Assembly: GCA_026397725.1 (NCBI GenBank)
Contig: JAPLUI010000537.1
Coordinates: forward strand, 1 to 64,000
DNA: 64,000 nt
Source of the DNA: Verrucomicrobiota bacterium
GTDB taxonomy: Bacteria > Verrucomicrobiota > Verrucomicrobiia > Verrucomicrobiales > Akkermansiaceae
Direction of reading: 5' to 3'
Below, piece by piece: positions 43,150-51,642 of the stretch. The notes under the pieces were generated by a model. That model was not told the DNA's origin, made no database searches, and was given only the letters and a program-made list of their open reading frames with translations. Numbering within the stretch: position 1 is the first letter of the stretch; each line of letters starts with the position of its first letter. The translations under genes and the position numbers were made by a program.

Positions 43150-45498
43150 CTATTTTCCTTCTTTCTCACTCTGTGGTGGACAAACCACGACGTTATTCCT
43201 GCGGGCCGAGGGTTGGATGTCCCAGGCTAGCAGTTTGCCGTCCTTGACGGTTCCGGTGAGGGTGGCTTTCCCCGATAGATGGAGCTTGAAATCCACATCC
43301 CAAGCGGCAGGCCAGGCCGGCAACAGGAAAATCTTGTCACCGGCTTCCTGCACGAGCATGCGTTGCAGTGCGGTGGTGCCGGAGCCGAAGTGGTCGAAGT
43401 CCGGGCAGGAATCCGGGGTTTCTCGGCCGTAGAGCGGGAAGCGGCACATATTGGATGCGATGCGGAACCGGTGCACCAGGCCGTCGCCGGCCGGTTTGGC
43501 CTTGCCGGCATAGGCCCAGTGGATTTGGTCCTGGGTCCAGCAACCGCCGTCGTAGGCGTCCTTGCACGAGCGATGTTGCATCGTCCAATCGACGATGTCC
43601 CCCGTGCCGAGTGCCACGCCGAAACAGCGGAACGGAAACACCGGATAGAGTTCGCCGTTTTCCGAGTTGTGCTGCGACTCCCATTTCTCGGCCGGCGCGA
43701 TCGCCTTGCGTCCATCGATTTCGCGCAGCGCGACCTCCGGGATCTCGCCGCGGAATCGGCGCCAGTTCGCCTGGTCATCTGCGGTACCGGCCTTCATGGC
43801 GAGCAATTGATCGAGGGCGAAGCGCAGGCCGGAGACATCCGGCGCCGGGTTGACCGCGATCCAAAAGGTTTCTAGCACCTGTGCCGGGTCGAGGCGGATC
43901 TTGCCATCCGCGCCGCGCGGATAGTGCTGGTCGAAGAACACCAGGATTTCGCGCGCGAAGGGGACCATCACACGGTCGCGAAACGCGGCGTCGCCGGTGA
44001 AGTTGGCATAGTCGGTCATCATCACCAGGGTTTCGAGGCCGGCGGTGAAGTAGTAATCGTGAAACCAGCCCTCGTATTTTTCGCCGGGTTTGGTCTTGGG
44101 TGGGTGGGTGCCCCGATCACAATCCAACTCGCTGCCGGTGGGCGAGATGTTCTCGCGGAAATAGGCGCCATCGTGGCCGAACCAGGCCTTGTTGATGGCT
44201 TTGCGCATCGGCAGCAGGTCCGTGAAGAAAGCGAAAAAGGGTTGCATCAGGTCGAAGTCGCCGCTGGCTAACAACGGCCAGTAAAGCAGACGCTGGTTCT
44301 GATAGGTAAAGCGGCGGCCCCAATTGCGGTCGTCCTCGTTTGTGAGATAAGTGCCGTCCGCTTGTTTCTTCGCGCCGAGCCGGGGTGATCCGAGGCCCGG
44401 GTTTTCGGAAGGCACGCGTAACTGTTGGGTGAGAATCCCGCCGTTGAACTTCGTCTGCACCCGTCCGCGACTCTGGCAGGCCATCAGGAAACGGAAAACA
44501 TTGTAGTTCTGGGCGACCACCGCCGCGCCGTCCTTTTCGTCGCGGGTGCCGGCGGGCGAGGGTTCGCCGTTGAAGCGCTCGCGCTCTGCCGTTGGCACCG
44601 TGTTGTCTGAGGTGACGATCCAACTGCGGTCCCAGAATGCCGTCCACCACGCGCAGTGATTTTTCCAATCCTGCTGTGCATCCACCGGCCGTGACGCCTG
44701 TTGCCCGATGGTCTCTATCCATTTCGACGCGTCGGGTGTCTGCATGGCGCACCCGTGGATGCGGATGTCAAAGGCGGTTCCTTTCCCCGCAAGTGTGCCG
44801 TTGGCGGGTTTCAACGCTGGGCATTCCAACAGATTGCCGAAGGTATTGAAGCGATAAGGATCGGGAAACTTCGCCACCATCTGGTCCACCGCATAAGGTT
44901 TCATCTCATCCGGATAGACGCTGCGGTCACCCACCGGGAAATACCACAACAGGTTGTTGCCGCGCTCCACACACACGTCTGCGGTCTTGTCCAGGCGCTC
45001 CCATGGGTCCGGCCGGGCCGTGACCGCAAGCTCGCGCGGCGAGTGGATCTCGATGTGATAGACCGGCCGGTTGGCATCCGCCCAGATGCGCAATGCCACG
45101 CCGTCGGCCTCGATTTGAATCGCGCCGGTGGGCAGGTCGAGGGTCTGCCGGAACGGCTTGCCCGCCTGGAACGGGTTGGGATCGAGCGAGACCCGCACCC
45201 TTCCGGTTTTGTAGATGTCGCCGTTGGAGTTGAACGCGTCGTTCTTGGCTAACAGCAGATACAAGTCGCCATCCACGATGGCATAGACGCCCGCGGCAAG
45301 GTCGCCATTGCCGATGGGCATCACGCCGGTGGCGTCTTTGGACGGGCTGGTCCAGACCACGTTGTACCGGGACATGCGTGCCGCGCCGTTGGAACCGGCC
45401 GCGGGGCCGGGTTGGTCCGCGGCTGTCGCGTTGGCGGTCACGAGGGTTGCGGCCAGAAGGCCGGTGAGGATCGGATGTTTTTTCATGTTCATGTTCAC
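43150..45498 (-). CDS. DUF5703 domain, GH95-like secreted glycosidase candidate
   Basis: A 782-residue exported protein. The signal peptide (KKHPILTGLLAATLVTANA) leads into a DUF5703-like N-terminal domain with YNVVWTSPSKDATGVMPIGN and GDLAAGVYAIVDGDLYLLLA. A toroid-like region follows (VFRFLMACQSRGRVQTKFNG, RRFTYQNQRLLYWPLLASGD) and then a small C-terminal domain that ends with FLLPAWPAAWDVDFKL. The general layout is that of GH95 alpha-L-fucosidases/galactosidases. It starts 34 bases downstream of a GH32 relic and ends 15 bases before the GH29-GH127 gene, within the long - strand run. Activity is not established from sequence alone. Confidence 0.72.
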   Translation of the reverse strand: MNMNMKKHPILTGLLAATLVTANATAADQPGPAAGSNGAARMSRYNVVWTSPSKDATGVMPIGNGDLAAGVYAIVDGDLYLLLAKNDAFNSNGDIYKTGRVRVSLDPNPFQAGKPFRQTLDLPTGAIQIEADGVALRIWADANRPVYHIEIHSPRELAVTARPDPWERLDKTADVCVERGNNLLWYFPVGDRSVYPDEMKPYAVDQMVAKFPDPYRFNTFGNLLECPALKPANGTLAGKGTAFDIRIHGCAMQTPDASKWIETIGQQASRPVDAQQDWKNHCAWWTAFWDRSWIVTSDNTVPTAERERFNGEPSPAGTRDEKDGAAVVAQNYNVFRFLMACQSRGRVQTKFNGGILTQQLRVPSENPGLGSPRLGAKKQADGTYLTNEDDRNWGRRFTYQNQRLLYWPLLASGDFDLMQPFFAFFTDLLPMRKAINKAWFGHDGAYFRENISPTGSELDCDRGTHPPKTKPGEKYEGWFHDYYFTAGLETLVMMTDYANFTGDAAFRDRVMVPFAREILVFFDQHYPRGADGKIRLDPAQVLETFWIAVNPAPDVSGLRFALDQLLAMKAGTADDQANWRRFRGEIPEVALREIDGRKAIAPAEKWESQHNSENGELYPVFPFRCFGVALGTGDIVDWTMQHRSCKDAYDGGCWTQDQIHWAYAGKAKPAGDGLVHRFRIASNMCRFPLYGRETPDSCPDFDHFGSGTTALQRMLVQEAGDKIFLLPAWPAAWDVDFKLHLSGKATLTGTVKDGKLLAWDIQPSARRNNVVVCPPQSEKEGK

Positions 45499-45532
45499 GT
45501 ATCGATTCAGTTCATATTCCCGCTAGCCCCTG

Positions 45533-45707
45533 CTACTGTTTCCAGATGGACCGCAGTTGAGGTGCCTTGAGTACGACATCGGCGAGACCTTTCTTGCCGA
45601 ACACCTTGATAGCGTATTGCGGGTTGTCCGGCGGGACGAAATGGACAGAACATGATGAGGGTTGCGGCCGCAACGAGCAGCGGAGCTTGGTGATGGGTGG
45701 GGTTCAT
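45533..45707 (-). pseudogene. GH32 relic: signal peptide joined out of frame to the last ~35 codons
   Basis: A good ribosome site (GAGGAG) precedes ATG 45707 and a short signal peptide (MNPTHHQAPLLVAAATLIMF). The next bases, read one frame over, encode FVPPDNPQYAIKVFGKKG, LADVVLKAPQLRSIWKQ and a stop, which is the C-terminal end of a GH32 enzyme and nearly the same as the end of the intact GH32 at 51643 (FVPPDNPLYSIKAFGKKG). The entire propeller and most of the sandwich are deleted and the junction is out of frame, so no enzyme is made. It is the second GH32 deletion relic in the window. Confidence 0.75.
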
Positions 45708-45736
45708 GGTGCAATCTCCTCTACGTTTCTTGGTGA

Positions 45737-47734
45737 TCATTTGGCAATGTCGATACGGAAGATCGTCAACGAACAGGGCTTGAGGCAGTACTGGAATTCC
45801 GGAGCCACCACCTCGCAAACCGATTCCACCGGGGCAACCTTGGCCGGTTCGTCCAGCGTGTTCTCGTCGGTCGCCTTGTCGCTGGCAAGGGTGATGACAC
45901 GGGCTTTGGGGTTGAGTTTCGCGGCACTCTGGATGCGGATGGTGGTTTCTAACGGAGTGTCGCCCGTGTTGACCGCCTTGAGGACGATCTGGCCGGTCTT
46001 CTCGTCCTTGCCGCCCAGCACGTAAACGCCGGGCTTGTCCACGGCGCTTGCCAGCAACTGGTCGGGGCGATGGGCGGCGAACAGAGCTTGAACGTGATAT
46101 GAGGGCGTGCCATAGACGCGCCTGGCATCGAAGACGATCGCATTCGGGTTCCATAAGTCCCAGCCCTTGCGGCAGAACAGCGGCGCATAGCATGCCATCA
46201 CCACCGCGTCGGAATTGCGTTCCAGGCCGATCGCATACGCGGCCTCGGCCAGCGCCGCTTTCAGGTTTCCGAGCCCGCAGTTCTCAATCACGGCGTACTC
46301 GCCAACGTAGACTTTGGGGTCATTGCGACTATACCCGTCGTATTGGCCCACCCGCTGGAGCAGGAGATCCGGATTGTGAACGTAGCAGTGGTCGTCGACA
46401 ATATCGACCGGTGAGACTTTCCGGTTGTTAGCGATGAGGGTGATGTCCGGATACCTGGCCTTGATGGCCGTGTGAAACGCGGCGTAGCGTTCCTGATATT
46501 GGGCGCTGGTTCCGCCGAAACCGCCTTCGCGATCCTCGCCATTTTCGTTGCCAAGCTCGATGGTTTTCAGATGAAACGGCGCCGGGTGCCCGGCTTGGGC
46601 GCGCAGCGCGCCCCACTTCGAGTCGGTCGGGCCGTTGGCGTATTCGATGGCATCCAGGGCATCCTGGACCCATTCCTGGATCTGCTCCATGGGCACCACC
46701 CCCCGATGCGCCAGTCCCACGTTGATCACAAACAGCGGCGCAGCTACCAGATCCTCGCATAACAACAGATACTCGTGGAAACCCAGGCCATCCGTGGACC
46801 GGTAGCCCCACCGGCACCAGTGCCCAGGTCTAACGGCCACATCGCCGATGGTGCGCTTCCAGCGGAATGCTTCCTCCAGGGAATCCCCCTCCACGAAACA
46901 CCCGCCGGGAAACCGCAAGAACGACGGATGCATCGCCTGCAGCATCCGCACCAGATCCGGCCTGAACCCGTTGGCGCGGTCCTGATAGGTTTCCTTCGGA
47001 AAAAGTGAAACCATATCCAGCCAGATCGTGCCCGGCTGTCTGGTCGAGACCACCAAGCACGCGTTGAGGTCAGTGCCGCTGACGGCCAGCGTGGCTTCAT
47101 GCTTCTGCCACTGGCCGCCGATGTCCGTGAACCCACAACTGGCCAGGACCGTGCCGTCCTGTTTCTCGATAGAGACGGTTAGAGGTCCTTTGAACCCCTC
47201 GCCGCACCGCGCGTAGAAGCTCACTTGGTAATCCTTGCCAGCCTCCACATAGAGCCCGGCGGTGGCTTTCTTCACCGCCTCGTAATAGGCGGCGAGCAAA
47301 TTGGCGTAATCCAGCGGACGGCCCTTGAAGCCCTCGTTGCAGATGCCGGCGCGTCCGTTGTTAGGGTTCAAGACCTCCAGGCGCAGGCTGGTGGGGTTGT
47401 TCGGGTTGAGCGGTTGGGATTTGTCCAGGGCGATCCTGGCATCGGCGTTGCCTTCCTTGAGCAGCGTCCACCCGCGCGGGTCATCCGGGGCATCCTCGAA
47501 CGAGCGGTTTTGGAGCAGTTCCGCATACAAGCCGCCGTCCCCGGCGCGGTTGATCTCCTCGAAGAAGATGCCGTAGAGCGTGGGGCTGACCATCACTCCG
47601 GGCTTGCCCGGATCCACGGTGATGCAGGCCTGCGGGGCTGGGGCGGGTTTGGCCTCTTGCGCCGGGCAGATGCCGCAGGGAATGAGTGCCGCAGTTGCGA
47701 TGAGGAGCACTTTGTCGAGTGGGTGTTGCATCAT
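45737..47734 (-). CDS. GH51 family alpha-L-arabinofuranosidase, secreted
   Basis: A 665-residue enzyme that would remove alpha-linked arabinofuranose from arabinan, arabinoxylan or arabinogalactan. The signal peptide ends at CPAQ. The clan-A barrel contains the acid/base Glu in ELGNENG (near 396) and the nucleophile Glu in VYVGEYAV (near 478). A CBM4/9-like sandwich (YVEAGKDYQVSFYARCGEG, GTIWLDMVSLFPK) is inserted before the barrel and the C-terminal arabinofuranosidase sandwich follows. The first 34 residues resemble the signal peptides of the GH127 and GH32 genes just upstream. The next gene upstream ends 15 bases away. Confidence 0.93.
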   Translation of the reverse strand: MMQHPLDKVLLIATAALIPCGICPAQEAKPAPAPQACITVDPGKPGVMVSPTLYGIFFEEINRAGDGGLYAELLQNRSFEDAPDDPRGWTLLKEGNADARIALDKSQPLNPNNPTSLRLEVLNPNNGRAGICNEGFKGRPLDYANLLAAYYEAVKKATAGLYVEAGKDYQVSFYARCGEGFKGPLTVSIEKQDGTVLASCGFTDIGGQWQKHEATLAVSGTDLNACLVVSTRQPGTIWLDMVSLFPKETYQDRANGFRPDLVRMLQAMHPSFLRFPGGCFVEGDSLEEAFRWKRTIGDVAVRPGHWCRWGYRSTDGLGFHEYLLLCEDLVAAPLFVINVGLAHRGVVPMEQIQEWVQDALDAIEYANGPTDSKWGALRAQAGHPAPFHLKTIELGNENGEDREGGFGGTSAQYQERYAAFHTAIKARYPDITLIANNRKVSPVDIVDDHCYVHNPDLLLQRVGQYDGYSRNDPKVYVGEYAVIENCGLGNLKAALAEAAYAIGLERNSDAVVMACYAPLFCRKGWDLWNPNAIVFDARRVYGTPSYHVQALFAAHRPDQLLASAVDKPGVYVLGGKDEKTGQIVLKAVNTGDTPLETTIRIQSAAKLNPKARVITLASDKATDENTLDEPAKVAPVESVCEVVAPEFQYCLKPCSLTIFRIDIAK

Positions 47735-47749
47735 TGGTTTCCGGTTCTG

Positions 47750-49816
47750 TTATTTATCAGGAGTCGCGGACCCGGCGGCGCGCAGCCATACCGCGTAGGA
47801 ATACGCGGTGCTGTTGCGATCGGGCTTCTTGTCCGGATCCTTGTACCAGACACCGACGTTGGCGAAAGGAACCAGCAACGGTTCCACCAACGCACCGTCG
47901 CGGGTGGTTAGCTCGGCGCGATAGGCAGGTCCTAACAAACCGGCGGGAACAGGCGCGGGTTTGATGCGGCTGTGTTGTCCGGCGGCAAGTGTCAGTACCT
48001 CGGCAACCTTGGGCGGCGCGGTGCCGTCCTTCGGGTCCCACCACAGGCTGTCCACAGCATAGACCACCGGTCCGCGGGTGAGCGCCCAGCGTGCCTGTCC
48101 GGGTTCCAGATGATCGTGCTCCACCCACGCGACGTTCATGGGGAAACGAAGTTCCACCACGTCGTCAGATTTCCATTCGCGCGACAGGTCGAGGTAGGTC
48201 CCCGGGTTCACGTTGGAAACCGCGGCTCCGTTGATCGACACCGCCGGTTTTTCGCACCATGCCGGCATCCTCAGACGCAGGGTGAACTTGCCGGGGTTCT
48301 CCGGCGTGACGCGCACGTTGACTGTCTCTTCCTCGGGATAGCGGGTGTCCACTTTCAGGGTCACGCTGCGGTTGCCGCCGAGATCAATGGTGGCGGACGA
48401 TGGCACATACTGATTGACGATGGCCGTGTCCTTGGCCTGCGCATAGAGGAAGCCCGGCAGTTTGGCTGTTAGGCGGGGACCGCTGGCGCTGCAGCAGTCG
48501 GGGCCATGAAAGAAATGGACCGGCTTCTCACCGTTAGGCGGAGTATGATAACGGTAGCAGTCGCCATCCACGGTCTGGGCGGCGAAGACATGGTTGATGA
48601 GCAGGCGTTCCATCACCTCGGCGTATTTCGGATCGCCGGTGATTTCCAGCAGGTACTGGTTCAGTTCCATCCACGACATGTTGGCGCAGGTTTCCACGAC
48701 GTCGCCTTCCAGCAGCCGTTTGTAGCCCGCCTCGTAATGCTCACCCACACTCACGCCGCCGGTGATGTAGAGCTGGCGGAAGGTGATGTCCCGCCAGGCA
48801 CCCTCGACCTTGCGCAGGTAGGAACGATCGCCGGTTATCTGATAGAGGCGCAGGAAACCGAGGAAATTCATGTGGAAGGTATGGGAATGCACATAGGGCT
48901 GGAGTTGATGGACGCCGATCTTGCCGTCGGCCACATCATCAAGACGCGAGAACGAGTCCCAGCCGCTCCAGGTGTCGATGCGCGAGACCACCCAGGTGGC
49001 CCAGTCGAGATAGCGTTGGTCGCCTGTGGCCTGATAGAGGCGGAGGATGGGGTCGATCGCCAGCGTGCCTTCCCAGCCATAGTGGGCGGTGTGGCCGGCG
49101 ATCTCCGAGCGTTCGTACATTTGCGGGGTCTTGGGCGCTCCGCTCGGTGGCCAGATGTATTGGCCGCAGATGATGGTGTTGCGGTTTTCCGGCGGTCTAA
49201 CAGGACTGGGCCAGAACTCCGCCTTGCCGGGTCCGATGTGGTTGACGTAGTAGTCACCCAGTTTCGCCGCCGCATCCAGTGCCGCCTTGTCGCCCAGGAC
49301 CTCCCACGCGGTGAGCAGGCCGTGGAAGGTGAAATACTGCTCGTAGGGATCCATGCCGCGCAGCGGCTGCTTATCCGTGCGTACCGCCGGATCGGTGATG
49401 CCCAGGTAGCCGCCGGGTTCCTGGGCGGCGATGAGTCTAGCCAAAATCTTGCGCGTCTTGGCGGCGTACTCCGGGTCGCCGCTGATGGTGCTCGCGAGGA
49501 TCGAGGATTCCAGCCATTTGCCCGGTTGTTCGCCGATATAGAACCAGTCGCGCATCTTCCGTTCCTCGACCATCCGCACATGGCCGTCGATATCAAAACC
49601 CTTCAGCGAACCGCTGATGTTGGCCCGCCAGCGGGTGCCGACGAACCCCCCGGGGGCACTGATCGCACTGGCCGGCAGCGGAGCCTGTACCAGCGGGATT
49701 TTGTTAGCATCATGATGGTTTCCGGCCGGTTCGGCGGCTTGCGCCGGACACAGGCTGAATGGCAACGCGGCGGCCGCGGCTGCTAACAATAATACATCGG
49801 GTAGTGTTCGTTGCAT
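47750..49816 (-). CDS. GH127/DUF1680 family beta-L-arabinofuranosidase-like protein
   Basis: A 688-residue secreted enzyme. I place the start at ATG 49816 (MQRTLPDVLLLAAAAAALPF), which begins the signal peptide; the upstream frame to 49879 overlaps the preceding gene. The alpha/alpha barrel shows FYIGEQPGKWLESSI, IAAQEPGGYLG, HMNFLGFLRLYQITGD and ITGGVSVGEHYE. The zinc and nucleophile residues are in VVETCANMSW (near 376) and PDCCSASG (near 441), matching the Glu-x-Cys and Cys-Cys pairs of GH127. With the GH51 and GH43 genes it completes an arabinose-release set. Confidence 0.87.
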   Translation of the reverse strand: MQRTLPDVLLLAAAAAALPFSLCPAQAAEPAGNHHDANKIPLVQAPLPASAISAPGGFVGTRWRANISGSLKGFDIDGHVRMVEERKMRDWFYIGEQPGKWLESSILASTISGDPEYAAKTRKILARLIAAQEPGGYLGITDPAVRTDKQPLRGMDPYEQYFTFHGLLTAWEVLGDKAALDAAAKLGDYYVNHIGPGKAEFWPSPVRPPENRNTIICGQYIWPPSGAPKTPQMYERSEIAGHTAHYGWEGTLAIDPILRLYQATGDQRYLDWATWVVSRIDTWSGWDSFSRLDDVADGKIGVHQLQPYVHSHTFHMNFLGFLRLYQITGDRSYLRKVEGAWRDITFRQLYITGGVSVGEHYEAGYKRLLEGDVVETCANMSWMELNQYLLEITGDPKYAEVMERLLINHVFAAQTVDGDCYRYHTPPNGEKPVHFFHGPDCCSASGPRLTAKLPGFLYAQAKDTAIVNQYVPSSATIDLGGNRSVTLKVDTRYPEEETVNVRVTPENPGKFTLRLRMPAWCEKPAVSINGAAVSNVNPGTYLDLSREWKSDDVVELRFPMNVAWVEHDHLEPGQARWALTRGPVVYAVDSLWWDPKDGTAPPKVAEVLTLAAGQHSRIKPAPVPAGLLGPAYRAELTTRDGALVEPLLVPFANVGVWYKDPDKKPDRNSTAYSYAVWLRAAGSATPDK

Positions 49817-49838
49817 GGTTTCCAGTTGATTGCTTGTT

Positions 49839-51593
49839 TCAATATTTGTCGGTGTGAATCGACTTGAGCGGATAGACATCCACGCGGCTGAATTTCACGT
49901 CGCCGCCCTCGGCGCCGATCTCCATGGGGGAATTCGCGCCAAGTTTCCGATAGTCACGGGCCTTGATGATATAATCCCCGGTGCTGGTGACGACCTCTAC
50001 CGACGGGATGTCCAGCAGAATGTGCACGGTGATGCGGCCGTCCTTCGGAACCAACCTGGCCACCTTGCCGTCGGGCGCATAGCCATAAGTTTCCCCCTCC
50101 GGCCTTCCCGCTTCCGTGACCTTGAGTTCCTGGCTTTTGGCGTTCCAATGGATGTTGAGTTCCGGTCCGGTGAAGGTGACCTGCGAGGCGCTGCCGGGGG
50201 CGAACTCGGCGATGATCTCGACCGGTTGCGAGACGTCGCCCACCTTGAGCGGGGTGCCGGCCTTGACCACGAGGTCTTTCTGCTGGCTGCCTGTCTGGCG
50301 CAGTTTCGCAAGTTCGGGAATGAAGTCCGCAAACAGGCGCATGCCCACGGGCGTCGTCCGCAGACTGAGGTCCAGGGGAAATGCCGCCATAAAGAGGAAC
50401 TCCCCGTCCAAACCGCCGCAGTGGGCCCATTCAATCTGCACGATCCGCCCGCCTGGCGCGTTGGCAAATACCTGCGAGGCGCTGCACTGCCCGAAGTGCG
50501 CGCGCAGCCGGCGGTTGTCGTCAGGCATGAAAGTCTTGCCGTTGAACTTTCCTATCAGATATTCTGTTGGAGAGCCCCATGTCACCCAACGCATGTCGTC
50601 CTTGTTGTCGTCCACCGGGAGTTGGAACAGATTCGGGCATTCATACATGTCCTCAAGCACGCTCGTTTCCGTCCAATTCTTCAGGTCCCTGGACTCGAAG
50701 AAGTAGAAGCCGTTCCTGCCGCCCGGGGGCTGGTTGAATACCACCATCACCCACTTCTTCTCCGGGGCGTACCAAATGATCATTGGATCGCGCGTGCCGC
50801 CGCCACGGCGGGCATCTTCCTTGGGAAGCGGCTTGTACATCATTTCCGGATTCCACTGCGCGGTCATCCCGCCATCGGTGCTCACAAAGATGTTCTGGGT
50901 GAAAGCATTCGGCCCGTAGGTACCATTGTTGGCGGAATAAACGATCGCGGGTTTCCCCGGCTTGCCCAGGCCCGTGGTGTTTTCCACATCCACCGCCGCC
51001 CCGCCGGTCCAGAAGTCATATTTCCCCTCCACTGCCGGCAGGAAAATCGGTTGTTCCTCCCAGTGCAGCAGGTCGGTGCTGGTCGCGTGGCCCCAGGAAC
51101 TGCTGGGGCCCCCGTTGTCGTTGTAAAAACGTTTGAGGGCAAAGTACAGATGCCATTTCCTCTCATAGTAGATCATGCCGGAGGGATCGTTCAACGCGCC
51201 GCGCAGAGAAGAAAAGTGGACCTGCGGCCGGCCCGGCTCCTGATAGAGCGGAACCTTGCCCGGGATGGTGTCGCTGGTCTTCACCAAATTGATCGCAGCC
51301 GCATCCGGGCCTTCGATCTTCACCGACAGTGTCTTGCCCTGCATCAGTTTCAGGTCAAGAAATCTCCAGTGGTCAGGGTTGGAGGCAGTGATCAGCGTGA
51401 TGCTCACGGACATGTGAGGCTTGCCATCCACGTCGATGGACACCTTGCTCTGGCCGGTGCGTCCCCGCGCGCAAGGAAAGACCAGATAGCGCTTGTCCGC
51501 CGTGAACGTGCGCGTGCCGTCATCGGCGGCGCACGCCATATCGGATCCGGCAATGCAGATTCCCAAAGCAATGGCTGTTAGCAATGATTTCAC
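49839..51593 (-). CDS. GH32 family secreted fructosidase (paralogue A)
   Basis: A 584-residue enzyme with a signal peptide (LLTAIALGICIAGSDMACA), an N-terminal sandwich (RTFTADKRYLVFPCARGRTG) and the five-bladed propeller. Catalytic residues are all present: nucleophile Asp136 in LNDPSGM, Asp269 in TRDPM and acid/base Glu318 in YECPN. The C-terminal sandwich ends in SIHTDKY. The whole gene is a close paralogue of the one at 53462-55273; they share KEDARRGGGTRDPM and KFSRVDVYPLKSIHTD-type ends. It starts 49 bases after the GH32 gene between them. Together the three enzymes probably split the work on different fructan linkages or chain lengths. Confidence 0.93.
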   Translation of the reverse strand: MKSLLTAIALGICIAGSDMACAADDGTRTFTADKRYLVFPCARGRTGQSKVSIDVDGKPHMSVSITLITASNPDHWRFLDLKLMQGKTLSVKIEGPDAAAINLVKTSDTIPGKVPLYQEPGRPQVHFSSLRGALNDPSGMIYYERKWHLYFALKRFYNDNGGPSSSWGHATSTDLLHWEEQPIFLPAVEGKYDFWTGGAAVDVENTTGLGKPGKPAIVYSANNGTYGPNAFTQNIFVSTDGGMTAQWNPEMMYKPLPKEDARRGGGTRDPMIIWYAPEKKWVMVVFNQPPGGRNGFYFFESRDLKNWTETSVLEDMYECPNLFQLPVDDNKDDMRWVTWGSPTEYLIGKFNGKTFMPDDNRRLRAHFGQCSASQVFANAPGGRIVQIEWAHCGGLDGEFLFMAAFPLDLSLRTTPVGMRLFADFIPELAKLRQTGSQQKDLVVKAGTPLKVGDVSQPVEIIAEFAPGSASQVTFTGPELNIHWNAKSQELKVTEAGRPEGETYGYAPDGKVARLVPKDGRITVHILLDIPSVEVVTSTGDYIIKARDYRKLGANSPMEIGAEGGDVKFSRVDVYPLKSIHTDKY

Positions 51594-51642
51594 GGCCTGC
51601 TTCTCCTCCTCTGGTGCAACTGTCGGTATTCACGCGCGCCGC

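Noticed and set aside
45507..46193. 228-codon - strand open frame overlapping the GH51 3' end
   Set aside because: Its first two thirds are a shadow of GH51; only the final part matches the GH32 relic region, and in the wrong frame.
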